A DNA stretch of 64,000 bases from Lelliottia jeotgali (GTDB lineage Bacteria; Pseudomonadota; Gammaproteobacteria; Enterobacterales; Enterobacteriaceae), in NCBI GenBank assembly GCA_002271215.1, contig CP018628.1:3782001-3846000 (forward strand), written 5' to 3'. The notes under the pieces are model-generated. The model made no database searches, had not been told where the DNA came from, and worked only from the letters and a program-made list of their open reading frames with translations. A program made the translations under genes and the position numbers. Each line of letters begins with the position of its first letter. Position 1 is the stretch's first letter. Positions 52,369-63,212 of this stretch are shown here, piece after piece.

Positions 52369-55300
52369 TTGCACCAAGCCAATTACTGAATCCAATAACT
52401 TCATCATTTTGGATAAATACAGCCAAGAATGGAAGAATACCGAGAGCTACCAGAGTGAAGGTGATCTGGAGCGTGAGCTGATTCAGGACTTGGTTAACCA
52501 AGGCTATGAATACCTGCCAACCCTGAATAACGCCAGGGCTATGCTGGCTAATGTCAGGGAACAGTTACAAGCCCTTAATAACGTGGAGTTTCTGGAAGCT
52601 GAGTGGCGTCGCTTTGTGGAAACTTGGATGGACAAACCCAGCGATGGCGTTGTCGAAAAGGCCCGTAAAATTCATGACGACTATGTTCATGATTTCGTCT
52701 TCGACGATGGTCGTATTCAGAACATTTATCTGCTGGATAGAAAAAACACTCATCGCAATAAAGTGCAGGTGATCAAACAGTTCGAGCAAACCGGCACACA
52801 TGCCAATCGCTATGATGTCACCATCTTGGTCAATGGGCTACCGCTGGTTCAAATCGAGCTCAAAAAACGTGGTGTAGCAATACGTGAAGCCTTTAATCAG
52901 ATACACCGTTACAGCAAGGAAAGCTTTAACGGTGACAACTCCCTTTTTAAATACCTGCAACTGTTTGTCATTTCCAATGGGACCGATACCCGCTACTTTG
53001 CCAACACCACCAGGCGGGATAAGAACAGTTTTGACTTCACCATGAACTGGGCGAAGTCCGATAACACGCTGATTAAAGACCTGAAGGACTTTACTGCCAC
53101 TTTTTTCCAGAAGCATACCCTGCTCAATGTATTGTTTGACTACAGCGTGTTTGACAGCAGCCAGACGCTGCTGGTGATGCGCCCATATCAGATTGCCGCC
53201 ACCGAGCGAATTTTATGGAAAATAAACAGCTCCTATAAAGCCAAAAACTGGTCAACCCCAGAAAGCGGCGGTTTTATCTGGCACACCACTGGTTCAGGTA
53301 AAACCCTGACCAGTTTTAAGGCCGCACGTCTGGCGACCGAACTGGACTTCATTGATAAGGTCTTCTTTGTGGTCGACCGTAAAGACCTCGATTTCCAGAC
53401 CATGAAGGAGTATCAGCGTTTCTCCCCTGACAGCGTCAATGGTTCTGACAATACTGCAGGCCTTAAAAGGAACCTGGATAAAGACGATAACAAAATCATC
53501 GTCACTACCATTCAGAAGTTGAATAATCTGATGAAAGCGGAAGCTGACTTACCGGTCTATCAGCAGCAGGTTGTCTTCATTTTCGATGAGTGCCACCGCA
53601 GCCAGTTCGGTGAGGCACAGAAAAATCTTAAGAAGAAATTCAAACGCTTCTATCAGTTTGGCTTCACCGGTACCCCCATTTTCCCACAAAACGCATTGGG
53701 CGCAGAAACCACCGCCAGCGTGTTTGGCCGCGAACTGCATTCTTACGTGATTACCGATGCGATTCGTGATGAGAAAGTGTTGAAATTCAAGGTGGATTAT
53801 AACGATGTCCGCCCGCAGTTTAAGGCGCTTGAAAACGAAACCGACGACAAGAAACTCACAGCATCTGAAAACAATCAGGCTTTTTTACATCCGCGCCGTA
53901 TTGAGGAAATTACCCGCTATATTCTTGCTAATTACCGTCAGAAAACCCATCGTACTTTTCCGGGGGCAAAAGGATTCAACGCCATGTTGGCGGTTAGCAG
54001 CGTGGATGCAGCCAAAGTCTATTATGAAACCTTTAAGCAGTTACAACATGGGCCCGATAATCACACTGATGCCCGTAAGCCACTGAGGGTGGCGACCATC
54101 TTTTCATTCGCAGCGAATGAAGAACAGAATGCGGTCGGTGACATTACCGATGAAAGTTTTGATGTCAGTGCCATGAACAGCAGCGCCAAAGAATTTCTTG
54201 ATGCGGCCATTCACGACTATAACCGTCATTTCAAAACCAATTTCAGTACCGACAGCAATGGCTTCCAGAACTATTATCGTGATTTAGCGCAGCGCGTGAA
54301 GAATCAGGATATTGACCTGTTAATTGTCGTGGGCATGTTCTTAACCGGCTTCGATGCCCCAACTCTGAATACCCTGTTTGTGGACAAGAATCTGCGCTAT
54401 CACGGCCTGATGCAGGCATTCTCACGCACCAACCGCATTTATGATGCCACCAAAACCTTCGGCAATATCGTGACCTTCCGTAATCTGGAACAAGCGACGA
54501 TTGACGCTATCACGCTGTTTGGTGATAAGAATACCAAAAACGTGGTGCTGGAAAAGAGTTACAAGGAGTACATGGAAGGCTTTAGCGATATCGTCACCGG
54601 TGAAGCGAAACGTGGTTTTATGACTGTAGTCTCAGAGCTGGAGCACCGCTTCCCAGACCCGGCGAATATTGACAGCGAGAAAGAGAGAAAATCCTTCGTG
54701 AGGCTGTTTGGTGAGTATCTGAGAGCCGAGAACATTCTGCAAAACTATGACGAATTTGCCACGTTAAAAGCGCTCCAGAAGGTCGATACCAGCAAGCCGG
54801 AGGCACTAGAAACCTTCAAGGCCGAGCATTATCTCGATGATGAGAAGCTCACTGAATTACAGACCATTCGCCTTCCTGCCGAACGCAAGCTTCAGGACTA
54901 CCGTTCAGCCTACAATGACATCCGCGACTGGCAAAGGCGCGAAAAGGCAGCGCATGATAAGGATGACTCGACCACCGACTGGGATGATGTGGTGTTTGAG
55001 GTGGATTTGTTGAAGTCTCAGGAGATTAACCTGGATTATATCCTCGGTCTGATATTCGAGCATAACAAACAGAACAAGAGCAAAGACGGGCTGACCGAAG
55101 AAGTCAGACGTCTTATCCGCTCAAGCCTAGGCAACCGAGCCAAAGAAGGGCTGGTCATTGATTTTATTCAGCAGACGAACCTGGATGAACTGCCAGATAA
55201 GGCCGGGATTATTGATGCGTTCTTCGCTTTTGCTCAGCGCGAACAGCAGCGTGAGGCAGACGCATTGATAAAAGAAGAAAACCTGAATGAAGAGGCGGCC

Positions 55301-55480
55301 AAACGCTATATCCGTACGTCCCTGAAACGAGAGTATGCCACCGAAAATGGTACTGAGCTAAACGAGACGTTACCAAAACTCAGCCCGTTAAACCCGCAAT
55401 ATAAAACGAAAAAGCAGTCAGTGTTCCAGAAAATCGTCGCATTCATTGAGAAATTTAAAGGGGTGGGTGGGCAGATTTAA
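52361..55480 (+). CDS. hsdR: Type I restriction endonuclease HsdR (type IC)
   Basis: 1039 residues, near the 1038 of EcoR124I. The N-terminal PD-(D/E)xK nuclease lies around [20 protein letters not shown]; the motor has Walker [12 protein letters not shown], the DEAD-like [19 protein letters not shown] and later motif [12 protein letters not shown] and QAFSRTNRI. It translocates and cuts unmethylated DNA with HsdM2HsdS. The ATG at 52361 overlaps prrC by 8 bases, so the four genes form one translationally linked unit. Upstream in-frame codons to 52334 lie inside prrC. Confidence 0.95.
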   Translation: MVDCTKPITESNNFIILDKYSQEWKNTESYQSEGDLERELIQDLVNQGYEYLPTLNNARAMLANVREQLQALNNVEFLEAEWRRFVETWMDKPSDGVVEKARKIHDDYVHDFVFDDGRIQNIYLLDRKNTHRNKVQVIKQFEQTGTHANRYDVTILVNGLPLVQIELKKRGVAIREAFNQIHRYSKESFNGDNSLFKYLQLFVISNGTDTRYFANTTRRDKNSFDFTMNWAKSDNTLIKDLKDFTATFFQKHTLLNVLFDYSVFDSSQTLLVMRPYQIAATERILWKINSSYKAKNWSTPESGGFIWHTTGSGKTLTSFKAARLATELDFIDKVFFVVDRKDLDFQTMKEYQRFSPDSVNGSDNTAGLKRNLDKDDNKIIVTTIQKLNNLMKAEADLPVYQQQVVFIFDECHRSQFGEAQKNLKKKFKRFYQFGFTGTPIFPQNALGAETTASVFGRELHSYVITDAIRDEKVLKFKVDYNDVRPQFKALENETDDKKLTASENNQAFLHPRRIEEITRYILANYRQKTHRTFPGAKGFNAMLAVSSVDAAKVYYETFKQLQHGPDNHTDARKPLRVATIFSFAANEEQNAVGDITDESFDVSAMNSSAKEFLDAAIHDYNRHFKTNFSTDSNGFQNYYRDLAQRVKNQDIDLLIVVGMFLTGFDAPTLNTLFVDKNLRYHGLMQAFSRTNRIYDATKTFGNIVTFRNLEQATIDAITLFGDKNTKNVVLEKSYKEYMEGFSDIVTGEAKRGFMTVVSELEHRFPDPANIDSEKERKSFVRLFGEYLRAENILQNYDEFATLKALQKVDTSKPEALETFKAEHYLDDEKLTELQTIRLPAERKLQDYRSAYNDIRDWQRREKAAHDKDDSTTDWDDVVFEVDLLKSQEINLDYILGLIFEHNKQNKSKDGLTEEVRRLIRSSLGNRAKEGLVIDFIQQTNLDELPDKAGIIDAFFAFAQREQQREADALIKEENLNEEAAKRYIRTSLKREYATENGTELNETLPKLSPLNPQYKTKKQSVFQKIVAFIEKFKGVGGQI

Positions 55481-55574
55481 GCGTGGGGGTTTGAAGGATA
55501 TTGGCACTGATAACCTGTCTGTGAGCGCAGCACTTCGGACATGGATCCACCTATCACAATAAGGAAATGAGTTA

Positions 55575-55667
55575 ATGACCTTCTGCGATAAACTAAAAAT
55601 ACATCTGGAAAACAGCCAGCAAAACCAACCCCAACTGACAGTTATGATTGTTGAGCAGGCATTGTAG
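55575..55667 (+). CDS. Possible 30-codon ORF before the DUF262 pair
   Basis: Reads MTFCDKLKIHLENSQQNQPQ then LTVMIVEQAL and stops with TAG two bases before the next ATG. AAGGAAATGAG precedes it with about 9-base spacing, a reasonable ribosome site. It may be a leader peptide that couples translation of the downstream gene, the remnant of a longer gene, or noise; no family is recognised. Confidence 0.35.
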   Translation: MTFCDKLKIHLENSQQNQPQLTVMIVEQAL

Positions 55668-55669
55668 TC

Positions 55670-57010
55670 ATGGGAACTGTATCCTATCAGGTAAAAAAAA
55701 TCGGGATGCTGCTAGTGCAGCGCCTCGCTATTCCGTCATACCAGCGCCCCTACAAATGGCAACAAAAACACGTCAATCAACTAATTGATGATGTGTTAAC
55801 CCACCAAAATAAACAGAGCTACCGCCTTGGGACTGTGGTGTTGCACCGGGATATGTTAAAACCTGCTTATGAGGGTGAGCTCGATATCGTTGATGGTCAG
55901 CAGCGCCTTCTGACCTTAACCTTGCTTTGCTCAGTGCTCGATCAGAGTGGTGAGTTTTCAACGCCCCTGTTGGAACAATCTTTTGCTTCAAGAGTTAGCA
56001 TCAATAACCTTGAGCACAATGCCAAAGTCATTGAGAACCGCCTCGTGGGACTAAATGATAACGAGCGCAAATCACTACTTCACTTCGTGTGTAACAAGTG
56101 TGAACTGATCGAAGTGACGCTCGATGATTTGAGCGAAGCCTTTCAGTTTTTCGACTCGCAAAACGCCAGGGGTAAGGCCCTCGCGCCCCATGACTTACTA
56201 AAGGCATACCATTTGCGCGAAATGATGAATGCTACAGAGCAAGCGGAACGACTACACCACGTTAGCCTGTGGGAGCAAGGAGTCAGTCCGGATGATGAAT
56301 CCGCTAACCTACACCTCATTATGGGCGAGTATTTGTTCCGCATGCGCCGATGGCTGGATGGCGATTATGGCGTGCAGTTCAGCCGCCACAATCTTGAGGT
56401 GTTCAAAGGCGTCAACCTCTCCACCTCTGATTACCACTATCTGCAGTCTCTGCTCGCCCTGGATTTTGCAGTTGAGCACTACAATAATGACCCTATCAGG
56501 AAGTGGGACAAGCAGAATAAACCTTATCCGTTTCAGGTTAATCAGTTAATAATTAACGGAAAGCGCTTTTTTGAGTATATCCAGCACTACAAATCCCTGC
56601 ATCACACCCTATTTGAAGGTGACAACGCGCTGCTTGGCAATTTCTTAAAAAAACATACCCGTTACGCTGGCAGTTCACGCAAAGGGGATATGTATATTAA
56701 AAATCTCTTTATGTGTGCAGTGATGGCCTATTACGATAAGTTTGGCGACAAAGAATTAATTCAAGCCGCAACAATCTGTTTTTGTTGGAGTTACTACTTG
56801 CGCTTGCAATATCAAAAAATCGGCATGGACAGTGTTGATGGTTATGCGCGTGAGCCCCGAGGACTATTGAGAGTGCTCGATAAAGCGATCCACCCACAAC
56901 AAGTCCTACGCTTTCAGCCAAAGCGTTGTATAAACATTCGTTTTCAAAATGCCAAACCCGTAGAAGATTCAATCGCTCAGATGCTGGGAGATGTAGATGC
57001 CGACGAGTAA
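55670..57010 (+). CDS. DUF262-domain protein (GmrS-like), first of a pair
   Basis: 446 residues. The DUF262 (ParB-like) nuclease/NTPase fold is shown by [11 protein letters not shown] (residues 21-31) and [14 protein letters not shown] (about 73-86), the family's QR and DGQQR motifs. The C-terminal half is helical and has no HNH motif. In GmrSD-type type IV enzymes the DUF262 part uses NTP and senses modified DNA. It overlaps the second DUF262 gene by 14 bases, so the two products are probably subunits of one system. The function of this pair is not characterised to my knowledge. Confidence 0.8.
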   Translation: MGTVSYQVKKIGMLLVQRLAIPSYQRPYKWQQKHVNQLIDDVLTHQNKQSYRLGTVVLHRDMLKPAYEGELDIVDGQQRLLTLTLLCSVLDQSGEFSTPLLEQSFASRVSINNLEHNAKVIENRLVGLNDNERKSLLHFVCNKCELIEVTLDDLSEAFQFFDSQNARGKALAPHDLLKAYHLREMMNATEQAERLHHVSLWEQGVSPDDESANLHLIMGEYLFRMRRWLDGDYGVQFSRHNLEVFKGVNLSTSDYHYLQSLLALDFAVEHYNNDPIRKWDKQNKPYPFQVNQLIINGKRFFEYIQHYKSLHHTLFEGDNALLGNFLKKHTRYAGSSRKGDMYIKNLFMCAVMAYYDKFGDKELIQAATICFCWSYYLRLQYQKIGMDSVDGYAREPRGLLRVLDKAIHPQQVLRFQPKRCINIRFQNAKPVEDSIAQMLGDVDADE

Positions 57011-58922
57011 TGATTTAGCCTTGCTGACCATCGAACAGTTATTCAGCGCTAATAGCCATTATGTTATCCCTATTTATCAGCGTAACTACGCCTGGGGCGC
57101 GCAGGAGATTGAACAGCTTATTCGGGACATTGCCGATGCTGCTGAAGCCCTTAAAAATGCAGGGCAACAGGAAGACACGAAATACTATCTGGGCAGCTTG
57201 GTGGTATATGTCAGAGATGGCGCTGATAGCGCACACCAAGGCGTAATAGTCTATGAAACGATTGATGGACAGCAAAGATACACAACGCTGTCGATTTTGC
57301 TCGCATACTTAAAAAAAGTTGCTTGTTGCAGCGAACAAGATTTTTCCCCGCTTCACCTTAATCTCGACTTTGACAGCCGCCCTAAATCAGCCCGAACGCT
57401 ACATAAGCTGTTTCAACAGGATCAGAGCAATGATTCTGAAGAACCCTCAATCCGAGCGGCGTTTACTATTATTGAACGCTACTTTGAGAAAGAGGACATA
57501 GACACCAACAACTTTTGCCGATATCTACTCAAACACGTCACTATTTTACGGGTTCCTGTGCCAACAGAGACTGATCTCAACCACTACTTTGAGATCATGA
57601 ATAACCGAGGTGAACAGCTAGAAAAACACGAAGTGTTGAAAGCGAATTTGATGTCAGTTTACAACGGTGAAACTGCCGCAAGAAACGGCTTTTCTGCCAT
57701 ATGGGATGCCTGCGCTGATATGAATCGCTATGTGCAATTGGGCTTTAGCTCAGAGGCTCGCAAAGCATTATTTGGTGAGCAGTGGCTAGGATTCCCGGCG
57801 AGTTTTGAGGTGATAAAATGCGCGATAGAAACTAATCGTGATACAGACGAAAAGCTGACTATACGGGATATTATCGAAAGACGACGCTTTCATCACACTG
57901 ATGACAACGATGAAAAAGCAAAAGAACAACGTTTTGATTCGATTATCGATTTCTCCAACTTCCTACTGCATGTGCTAAAAGTGACAGTGGATAATGACGT
58001 GTCATTGGACGATAAAAAGCTACTTCAGGCATTTGAAATCATAAAAAATGACCGAAAAAAAATCACCCAGTTTGCTTTTAACTTGCTGAAGTTTAGGGTC
58101 TTGTTTGACCGCTATATCATTAAGCGCGATCAGGCTGAGAAGTGGAGCCTGCTGACGCTTGAGTACTATGCCAGAGACAGGAATTCGAGCTTCAGCTATA
58201 ACAACTCTTTCGATCAAGATGAACTGTCTGGTGTAAATAAACAACTAGCGATGATTTTGTCGATGTTCCATGTCTCCCACCCTGCCTATGTTTATAAGCG
58301 ATGGCTCAATCGCTCGCTGGCCATTTTGAATACCCTGACTTCGGACCAACTTAATGTTGACGGAGCTGCTTACCTCAGGGAACTTGAACAACTCAGCCAC
58401 GAGTTCCTGTCAGAGATTTGTGGTGAAACGGAACAATTCAATGTCGAAGCTCTGCATCGTGGTACCGGTGTGCAGAACTTTGTGTTCAATTTACTCGATT
58501 ATCGTTTGTGGCGTGATCTTACTGCTGGCCAATCATTTGATGGTAAAGGGCTTAATAATCCCGAGATTAAGAAGCATTTTGACGGCTTCCAGTTTTCACC
58601 GAGCCGAACATCGGTTGAGCACTACTTTCCTCAAACCGATCCCTCTGGCGCAAACAAAATGGGGGATGATGTCCATCGTTTCGGTAACCTCTGCCTGATC
58701 TCACCAAGCAGCAACTCGAGACTTAGTAATTATTCGCCAGCAGACAAGAAAAAATTCTACGTCGAAACAGAGCGAGCAGAGAGCCTAAAGCAAGCCATCA
58801 TGATGAGCTATGAGGAGTGGGGGCCGGAGGGGCAAGGCATTAACAACATAGAAAGCCATGAACACGCGATGTTGACATTGCTCAAAGAGCATCGAGATAT
58901 GACCCTACCAACCAGGAAATAA
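56997..58922 (+). CDS. DUF262 + DUF1524 (HNH-like) protein, GmrSD-type
   Basis: 641 residues. The N-terminal DUF262 domain has [13 protein letters not shown] (residues about 21-33) and [13 protein letters not shown]; the C-terminal DUF1524/HNH-like nuclease region has SVEHYFPQ (539-546) and [19 protein letters not shown] (about 560-578), matching the H-x-P ... GNL ... N layout. Such proteins (GmrSD, SspE) restrict phage with modified DNA. Its start overlaps the end of the first DUF262 gene by 14 bases. The pair follows the hsd operon by 190 bases. A link with it is likely by position only. Confidence 0.82.
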   Translation: MPTSNDLALLTIEQLFSANSHYVIPIYQRNYAWGAQEIEQLIRDIADAAEALKNAGQQEDTKYYLGSLVVYVRDGADSAHQGVIVYETIDGQQRYTTLSILLAYLKKVACCSEQDFSPLHLNLDFDSRPKSARTLHKLFQQDQSNDSEEPSIRAAFTIIERYFEKEDIDTNNFCRYLLKHVTILRVPVPTETDLNHYFEIMNNRGEQLEKHEVLKANLMSVYNGETAARNGFSAIWDACADMNRYVQLGFSSEARKALFGEQWLGFPASFEVIKCAIETNRDTDEKLTIRDIIERRRFHHTDDNDEKAKEQRFDSIIDFSNFLLHVLKVTVDNDVSLDDKKLLQAFEIIKNDRKKITQFAFNLLKFRVLFDRYIIKRDQAEKWSLLTLEYYARDRNSSFSYNNSFDQDELSGVNKQLAMILSMFHVSHPAYVYKRWLNRSLAILNTLTSDQLNVDGAAYLRELEQLSHEFLSEICGETEQFNVEALHRGTGVQNFVFNLLDYRLWRDLTAGQSFDGKGLNNPEIKKHFDGFQFSPSRTSVEHYFPQTDPSGANKMGDDVHRFGNLCLISPSSNSRLSNYSPADKKKFYVETERAESLKQAIMMSYEEWGPEGQGINNIESHEHAMLTLLKEHRDMTLPTRK

Positions 58923-59241
58923 TGCGTGCAAATGTGTTTTATAATATCAAGTGTGATTACAATCGCTGGCGGTGCCATAGTGCCGTTGGCGGTCTCAGAT
59001 CTGAACGATTTGAAAACCAAAACCTTGATTAGGGCTGTGCCTACCTTACGTGAGTTGGGACAGTATGTTATATAACCAAATTAGACGTTAGGATTCCAAT
59101 ATTTGTGGAATCCTGAAAAGCCTGATACCTGCGACCGAGAATGGCTGTGAAGTATTTAGATCACTGGTGATGATGCACTGATCCGATTGGACTGTGTCAT
59201 AACATCTTCTTAATTTTCGCAAAATTGTCACGGATGTCTAA
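58923..59241. other. 319-base intergenic region before abpA
   Basis: No supported gene. It has a palindrome AGGATTCCA-ATATTTG-TGGAATCCT at 59091-59115, which could be a terminator for the DUF262 pair, and AT-rich DNA before abpA (TTCTTAATTTTCGCAAAATT) where a promoter may lie. No clear ribosome site precedes the abpA ATG at 59242. Confidence 0.5.
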
Positions 59242-60858
59242 ATGGAGTCGAACGATTCAGGCGGTGTAGCCGCCAAGCACGGTTTCTTATTTCAGGACTG
59301 CGTAGCCGCTTACCATGTCACCCGAATGCTTCGTGACAAGACTATCCGCAGTGTTCGCTGCGAGGTCACAGACGATATCGACATTGTATCTGATGGATAC
59401 ATCGACTTCGTTCAGGTAAAAAGCACCGGCAAAACACGTTGGAACATTTCGGACATCGTTCAGAATTCAAAAGGTGCTGATAAAAAGACGATCCCCTGCA
59501 GTTCAATTTTGCACAAATCAATGCAGTGTGAGTCTGATCCGGCCGTTGGACGTAAGTACTCCATCGTCACAGAGGAAAAGGTCAACAAAACCCTTGAGTA
59601 CTTGACGATCAGCCCAAACGCCCGACTAGATAAGCCAGGCCGACAGGAACTCATCGATGATCTCAACAAACGCACAGACAATTACCTAACAGCCTCAGGC
59701 ATAAGCGTTTCAGATTGGATCGATGCAGCTACATGGGAAGTGTTTTCATCCCTGCGAGAACTGGAACTCATGGGGATCAAGAACATACGGCTGGCCTCCC
59801 AGGATCTACATGGTGTCATTCTCAGTTCCGAAACTGTCGCCGAAGACATTTGGTGCCGCATCCTTGATACTGTGACGCGCAAGGGCGAGCATTCTCGTCG
59901 CATTCACAGTGCTGATGACAAGTCCTACTTACGACCAGACCTACTTGATTGGTTCAAGCAGCGTGTCGAAGATGACCAGTCTCGGTCAGGCCGCAAAATC
60001 TACGTCAAACGGGACTTACCCCACATCCTTACGCCATTTAGAGCGCCTATGGCTTCGGTTTGCGCTAAGCGTAAAGGCCAGGTTCTACATCAACAGTACT
60101 CGCTTAAGAAATATCGCTACAAGCACATCGCGGATAACGTTTGCCAATGGTTGGATGAGGTCTTTCTCCGACCAAAAGAAATGTCTGATATTCATAAACT
60201 GACATTTATTGAAAAGCGAGAACGACTAAAGAATTCCGTCTTCAAATCGCTCCATGACGTCAGCGAATTTTTGGGTCGAGTGCTGTTGCACGCAACGATC
60301 CGGCAGCACCACGAAAGCCAGCCTATTCCTTGCATGCTATACGTGGAAAAAGCAGGGGCCGAAAAAATTCTTGAAAACGTGCATATCGTTCGCCGCGATC
60401 CAGAAGGTGATCAGCTTTGGATTGGCTTCAGCGAGTTGGTGACTGATATTAACATTGCCGTCAGATTGCCGGAGATACGGGATCGGTTGTACGAGGACAT
60501 TTCGGATTGCATCGATACCGCGCGCAAAAAGATCCTCGACATTAAAGACGATAACTACCTGCTTCGCCACGACATTGACGAAATTCTTGATGGCAGCCAA
60601 CCTTTCGATGCTCACCTCGATCGTTTCACGTTTGTTCTGTTCGTGGGCTACGACTCTAACCTACTAACCGAGCCTGAAACGCCGGGGTTCGAGGATGACC
60701 TGGAGAAAGAAACAGCGGTGCTGTTCGAAAAATTCGCGGCTGACCTCATCGAGGATTCGCCGTTCGCGAATCTTTGCATCCACGTGTTCATTTATCCAGC
60801 TCCGAGTCTTGAGCGATTAACCCAATTGGTTGATGAGAAGGTGAGAGAGGTCGTATGA
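59242..60858 (+). CDS. abpA: AbpA (YfjL-type) anti-phage nuclease-like protein
   Basis: 538 residues, the length of K-12 YfjL. The N-terminal DUF4297-like PD-(D/E)xK domain shows GFLFQDCVAAYHV (14-26), EVTDDID (41-47) and the catalytic-type VQVKS (57-61, Lys60). The C-terminal region FTFVLFVGYDSN...ETAVLFEKFA resembles the DUF1837 fold of HamA in Hachiman. K-12 abpA/abpB block T4 and other phages. Its stop overlaps the abpB start by four bases (ATGA), so it is one operon. Confidence 0.82.
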   Translation: MESNDSGGVAAKHGFLFQDCVAAYHVTRMLRDKTIRSVRCEVTDDIDIVSDGYIDFVQVKSTGKTRWNISDIVQNSKGADKKTIPCSSILHKSMQCESDPAVGRKYSIVTEEKVNKTLEYLTISPNARLDKPGRQELIDDLNKRTDNYLTASGISVSDWIDAATWEVFSSLRELELMGIKNIRLASQDLHGVILSSETVAEDIWCRILDTVTRKGEHSRRIHSADDKSYLRPDLLDWFKQRVEDDQSRSGRKIYVKRDLPHILTPFRAPMASVCAKRKGQVLHQQYSLKKYRYKHIADNVCQWLDEVFLRPKEMSDIHKLTFIEKRERLKNSVFKSLHDVSEFLGRVLLHATIRQHHESQPIPCMLYVEKAGAEKILENVHIVRRDPEGDQLWIGFSELVTDINIAVRLPEIRDRLYEDISDCIDTARKKILDIKDDNYLLRHDIDEILDGSQPFDAHLDRFTFVLFVGYDSNLLTEPETPGFEDDLEKETAVLFEKFAADLIEDSPFANLCIHVFIYPAPSLERLTQLVDEKVREVV

Positions 60859-63044
60859 CAGAGCTCTATGAACAGGCGAAAAATAGTCTGCAGGGTGAGG
60901 ACTTCTCATCTTTCAATTACCTGTTTGCGGTTAACAAGCTGTTGTCCAATCCTGTTTCGTATGACTTGGGACGGGACTTGATCGTACGTGCTCTCGATTC
61001 GCGCGAGCGGTTTTCCGAGCACACCACAATTTTGAAAAATATGGTGAGAAAATCAGGTTTGTTCCCGTACCTCAAAAAAGAGTTCACTGGCCTAACACCG
61101 GACGACCTGAGGGTACTTGAGCTATACCGGACGCCATTCTCGGATGGTTACGTTTTCCACTCAATGCAGTTCCACATATTCGATCTGCTCAAGTCCGGTC
61201 AAAACGTGGTACTGAGCGCGCCTACAAGCATGGGCAAAAGCGCAATCGTCGATTCGTTGCTCGGCATGGGAACGTTGAAGCGGCTCGTTCTGGTTGTTCC
61301 GACCGTGGCTCTTGCCGACGAAACCCGTCGCCGACTGCAAGAGCGATTCGGTGACCGATATCAGATTATCCACCACAGTTCCCAAGTGTGCCATTCCGAT
61401 CAGGCAGTCTACGTGTTAACGCAGGAGCGAGTGAACGAGCGTGACGACATCATCGACATTGACCTCTTCGTCATTGACGAGTTTTACAAGTTGGCGTTCC
61501 GGCAACTCAAAAGCGGGAAAGTTGATCATCAAGACGAGCGAGCTATCGAGCTCAACATTGCGTTGAGCAAACTGCTCAAGGTCTCCAGGCAGTTTTACCT
61601 GACTGGACCGTTCGTTAACAGCATTCGCGGTCTCGAAAGACTTGGGTATCCGCATACTTTTGTTTCCACCGACTTCAACACGGTGGCACTAGATGTTCAG
61701 ACGTTCGGCATCAAAGCGAGTGACGACGAAGCCAAGCTCAACGCGCTGGCGAAAATCGCGCATGCATGCGTCGGTGCAACAATCATCTATTGCAAGTCAC
61801 CAACTGTTGCCGGTCGAGTGGCTCGCGAGCTGATCAGGCTCGGGCATGGCACTCTGACTGAGAGTCCTCATGTTGACTGGGTCAGCCAAGAGTTCGATGC
61901 CGACTGGGATTACACGGTGGCACTCAGAAACGGTATCGGCTTGCATTTTGGCGCGCTGCCGAGAGCGCTGCAGCAATACACCGCTGACCAATTCAATGCA
62001 GGAAAACTGCGCTTCTTACTTTGTACCTCAACGATCATTGAAGGCGTCAACACTATCGCCAAAAACGTCGTGATCTACGATAACCGCGATGGGCCTCGCA
62101 GCATTGACAAATTCACCCATGGGAACATCAAAGGGCGCGCCGGGCGCATGGGCGTTCACTTCGTCGGCAAAATCTTTTGCCTGGAGGAAATCCCGGAAGA
62201 CAACCTCAATCAAGAGGTGGAGATTCCGCTTGGTATTCAAGATATTGATACCCCAATTAACCTCTTGGCCAGCGTTCAACCAGACCACTTGTCCGAGTTT
62301 TCACAGGATCGCTTTGATGAAGTCTTCATAAACGAGCGTGTTTCTATCGACCTTGTGAAAAAGCACTCATACTTCCGTGTCGAGCAACTCGAAGTGCTGC
62401 AAAGCATGTTCGAGATGATGGACGACACCGAATTTGCCTCGCTGGTGTTTCACTGGACTCCTGCAACAAACTTCCTCAAGACCTTTGCAAAGATCATTGC
62501 CAGACTGGTTCCCTCTACGTTCAATCGCAATGGAGTCCCTGTTAATCCTACTGATGTCATGGTCGCCAAACTTGCCTGTTATTCAAACGCTGCAAGCTAT
62601 TCGGAATATCTAAAAAACCAGATTGATCGCGCACGGCAGTGGGTGTCTGAAGAGGAAAAACGCTCTCTTTCCATCGCCATTAACAATGATTTGAAGCTCA
62701 TCACCAATACTTTCGGTTACACCCTACCTAAGGTGCTCAGCTTAATGGAGGATGTAGTCAAATACCATGCATTGAAGCGAGGTATCCGCAGCAAAGTCGA
62801 TTACACGCATGTCAAAATGACGTTCGAGAATTTTCATCTACCGCCAGGTCTAAGTGCCTTGGAGGAGATTGGCATTCCCATTCAGACGTTACACCGGCTG
62901 GTGGATTTGCTGGAATTTTCCGACCAGGCTGATGTGGATGGGTTGTGCCAGTATCTTCGGGATACTCAGGACGTTTGGAGTCGATCGATTGGGTACGTGG
63001 ATCAGACGTTCATCAGGCGCGCGCTCGGTATTGAACAACATTGA
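60855..63044 (+). CDS. abpB: AbpB (YfjK-type) DEAD/DEAH-like helicase
   Basis: 729 residues, the length of K-12 YfjK. Superfamily 2 helicase: Walker A APTSMGKSA (122-130), motif II VIDEFYKL (206-213; a DEF form of DEAD/DEAH), YLTGPFVNSIRG as motif III, and motif VI GNIKGRAGRMG. The Ski2/HamB-like helicase core is followed by a long helical C-terminus. It is translationally coupled to abpA, and both are needed for phage defence in E. coli. The same helicase-nuclease idea is found in Hachiman (HamAB). Confidence 0.85.
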   Translation: MTELYEQAKNSLQGEDFSSFNYLFAVNKLLSNPVSYDLGRDLIVRALDSRERFSEHTTILKNMVRKSGLFPYLKKEFTGLTPDDLRVLELYRTPFSDGYVFHSMQFHIFDLLKSGQNVVLSAPTSMGKSAIVDSLLGMGTLKRLVLVVPTVALADETRRRLQERFGDRYQIIHHSSQVCHSDQAVYVLTQERVNERDDIIDIDLFVIDEFYKLAFRQLKSGKVDHQDERAIELNIALSKLLKVSRQFYLTGPFVNSIRGLERLGYPHTFVSTDFNTVALDVQTFGIKASDDEAKLNALAKIAHACVGATIIYCKSPTVAGRVARELIRLGHGTLTESPHVDWVSQEFDADWDYTVALRNGIGLHFGALPRALQQYTADQFNAGKLRFLLCTSTIIEGVNTIAKNVVIYDNRDGPRSIDKFTHGNIKGRAGRMGVHFVGKIFCLEEIPEDNLNQEVEIPLGIQDIDTPINLLASVQPDHLSEFSQDRFDEVFINERVSIDLVKKHSYFRVEQLEVLQSMFEMMDDTEFASLVFHWTPATNFLKTFAKIIARLVPSTFNRNGVPVNPTDVMVAKLACYSNAASYSEYLKNQIDRARQWVSEEEKRSLSIAINNDLKLITNTFGYTLPKVLSLMEDVVKYHALKRGIRSKVDYTHVKMTFENFHLPPGLSALEEIGIPIQTLHRLVDLLEFSDQADVDGLCQYLRDTQDVWSRSIGYVDQTFIRRALGIEQH

Positions 63045-63212
63045 TTTAGATACGTTTGTCTACGGAACGCGGGAAGAAGCCCATAGCGACATTTTTGAAT
63101 AACTCGCATCTTCGGTAGGCTAGAGCGTCTACCAGGACGGGCTTCCAACCATCAAAAAATTACCGATATCTGAATACAAACAAATCAGGCCTTTCCAGGT
63201 AATGACTCCAAC

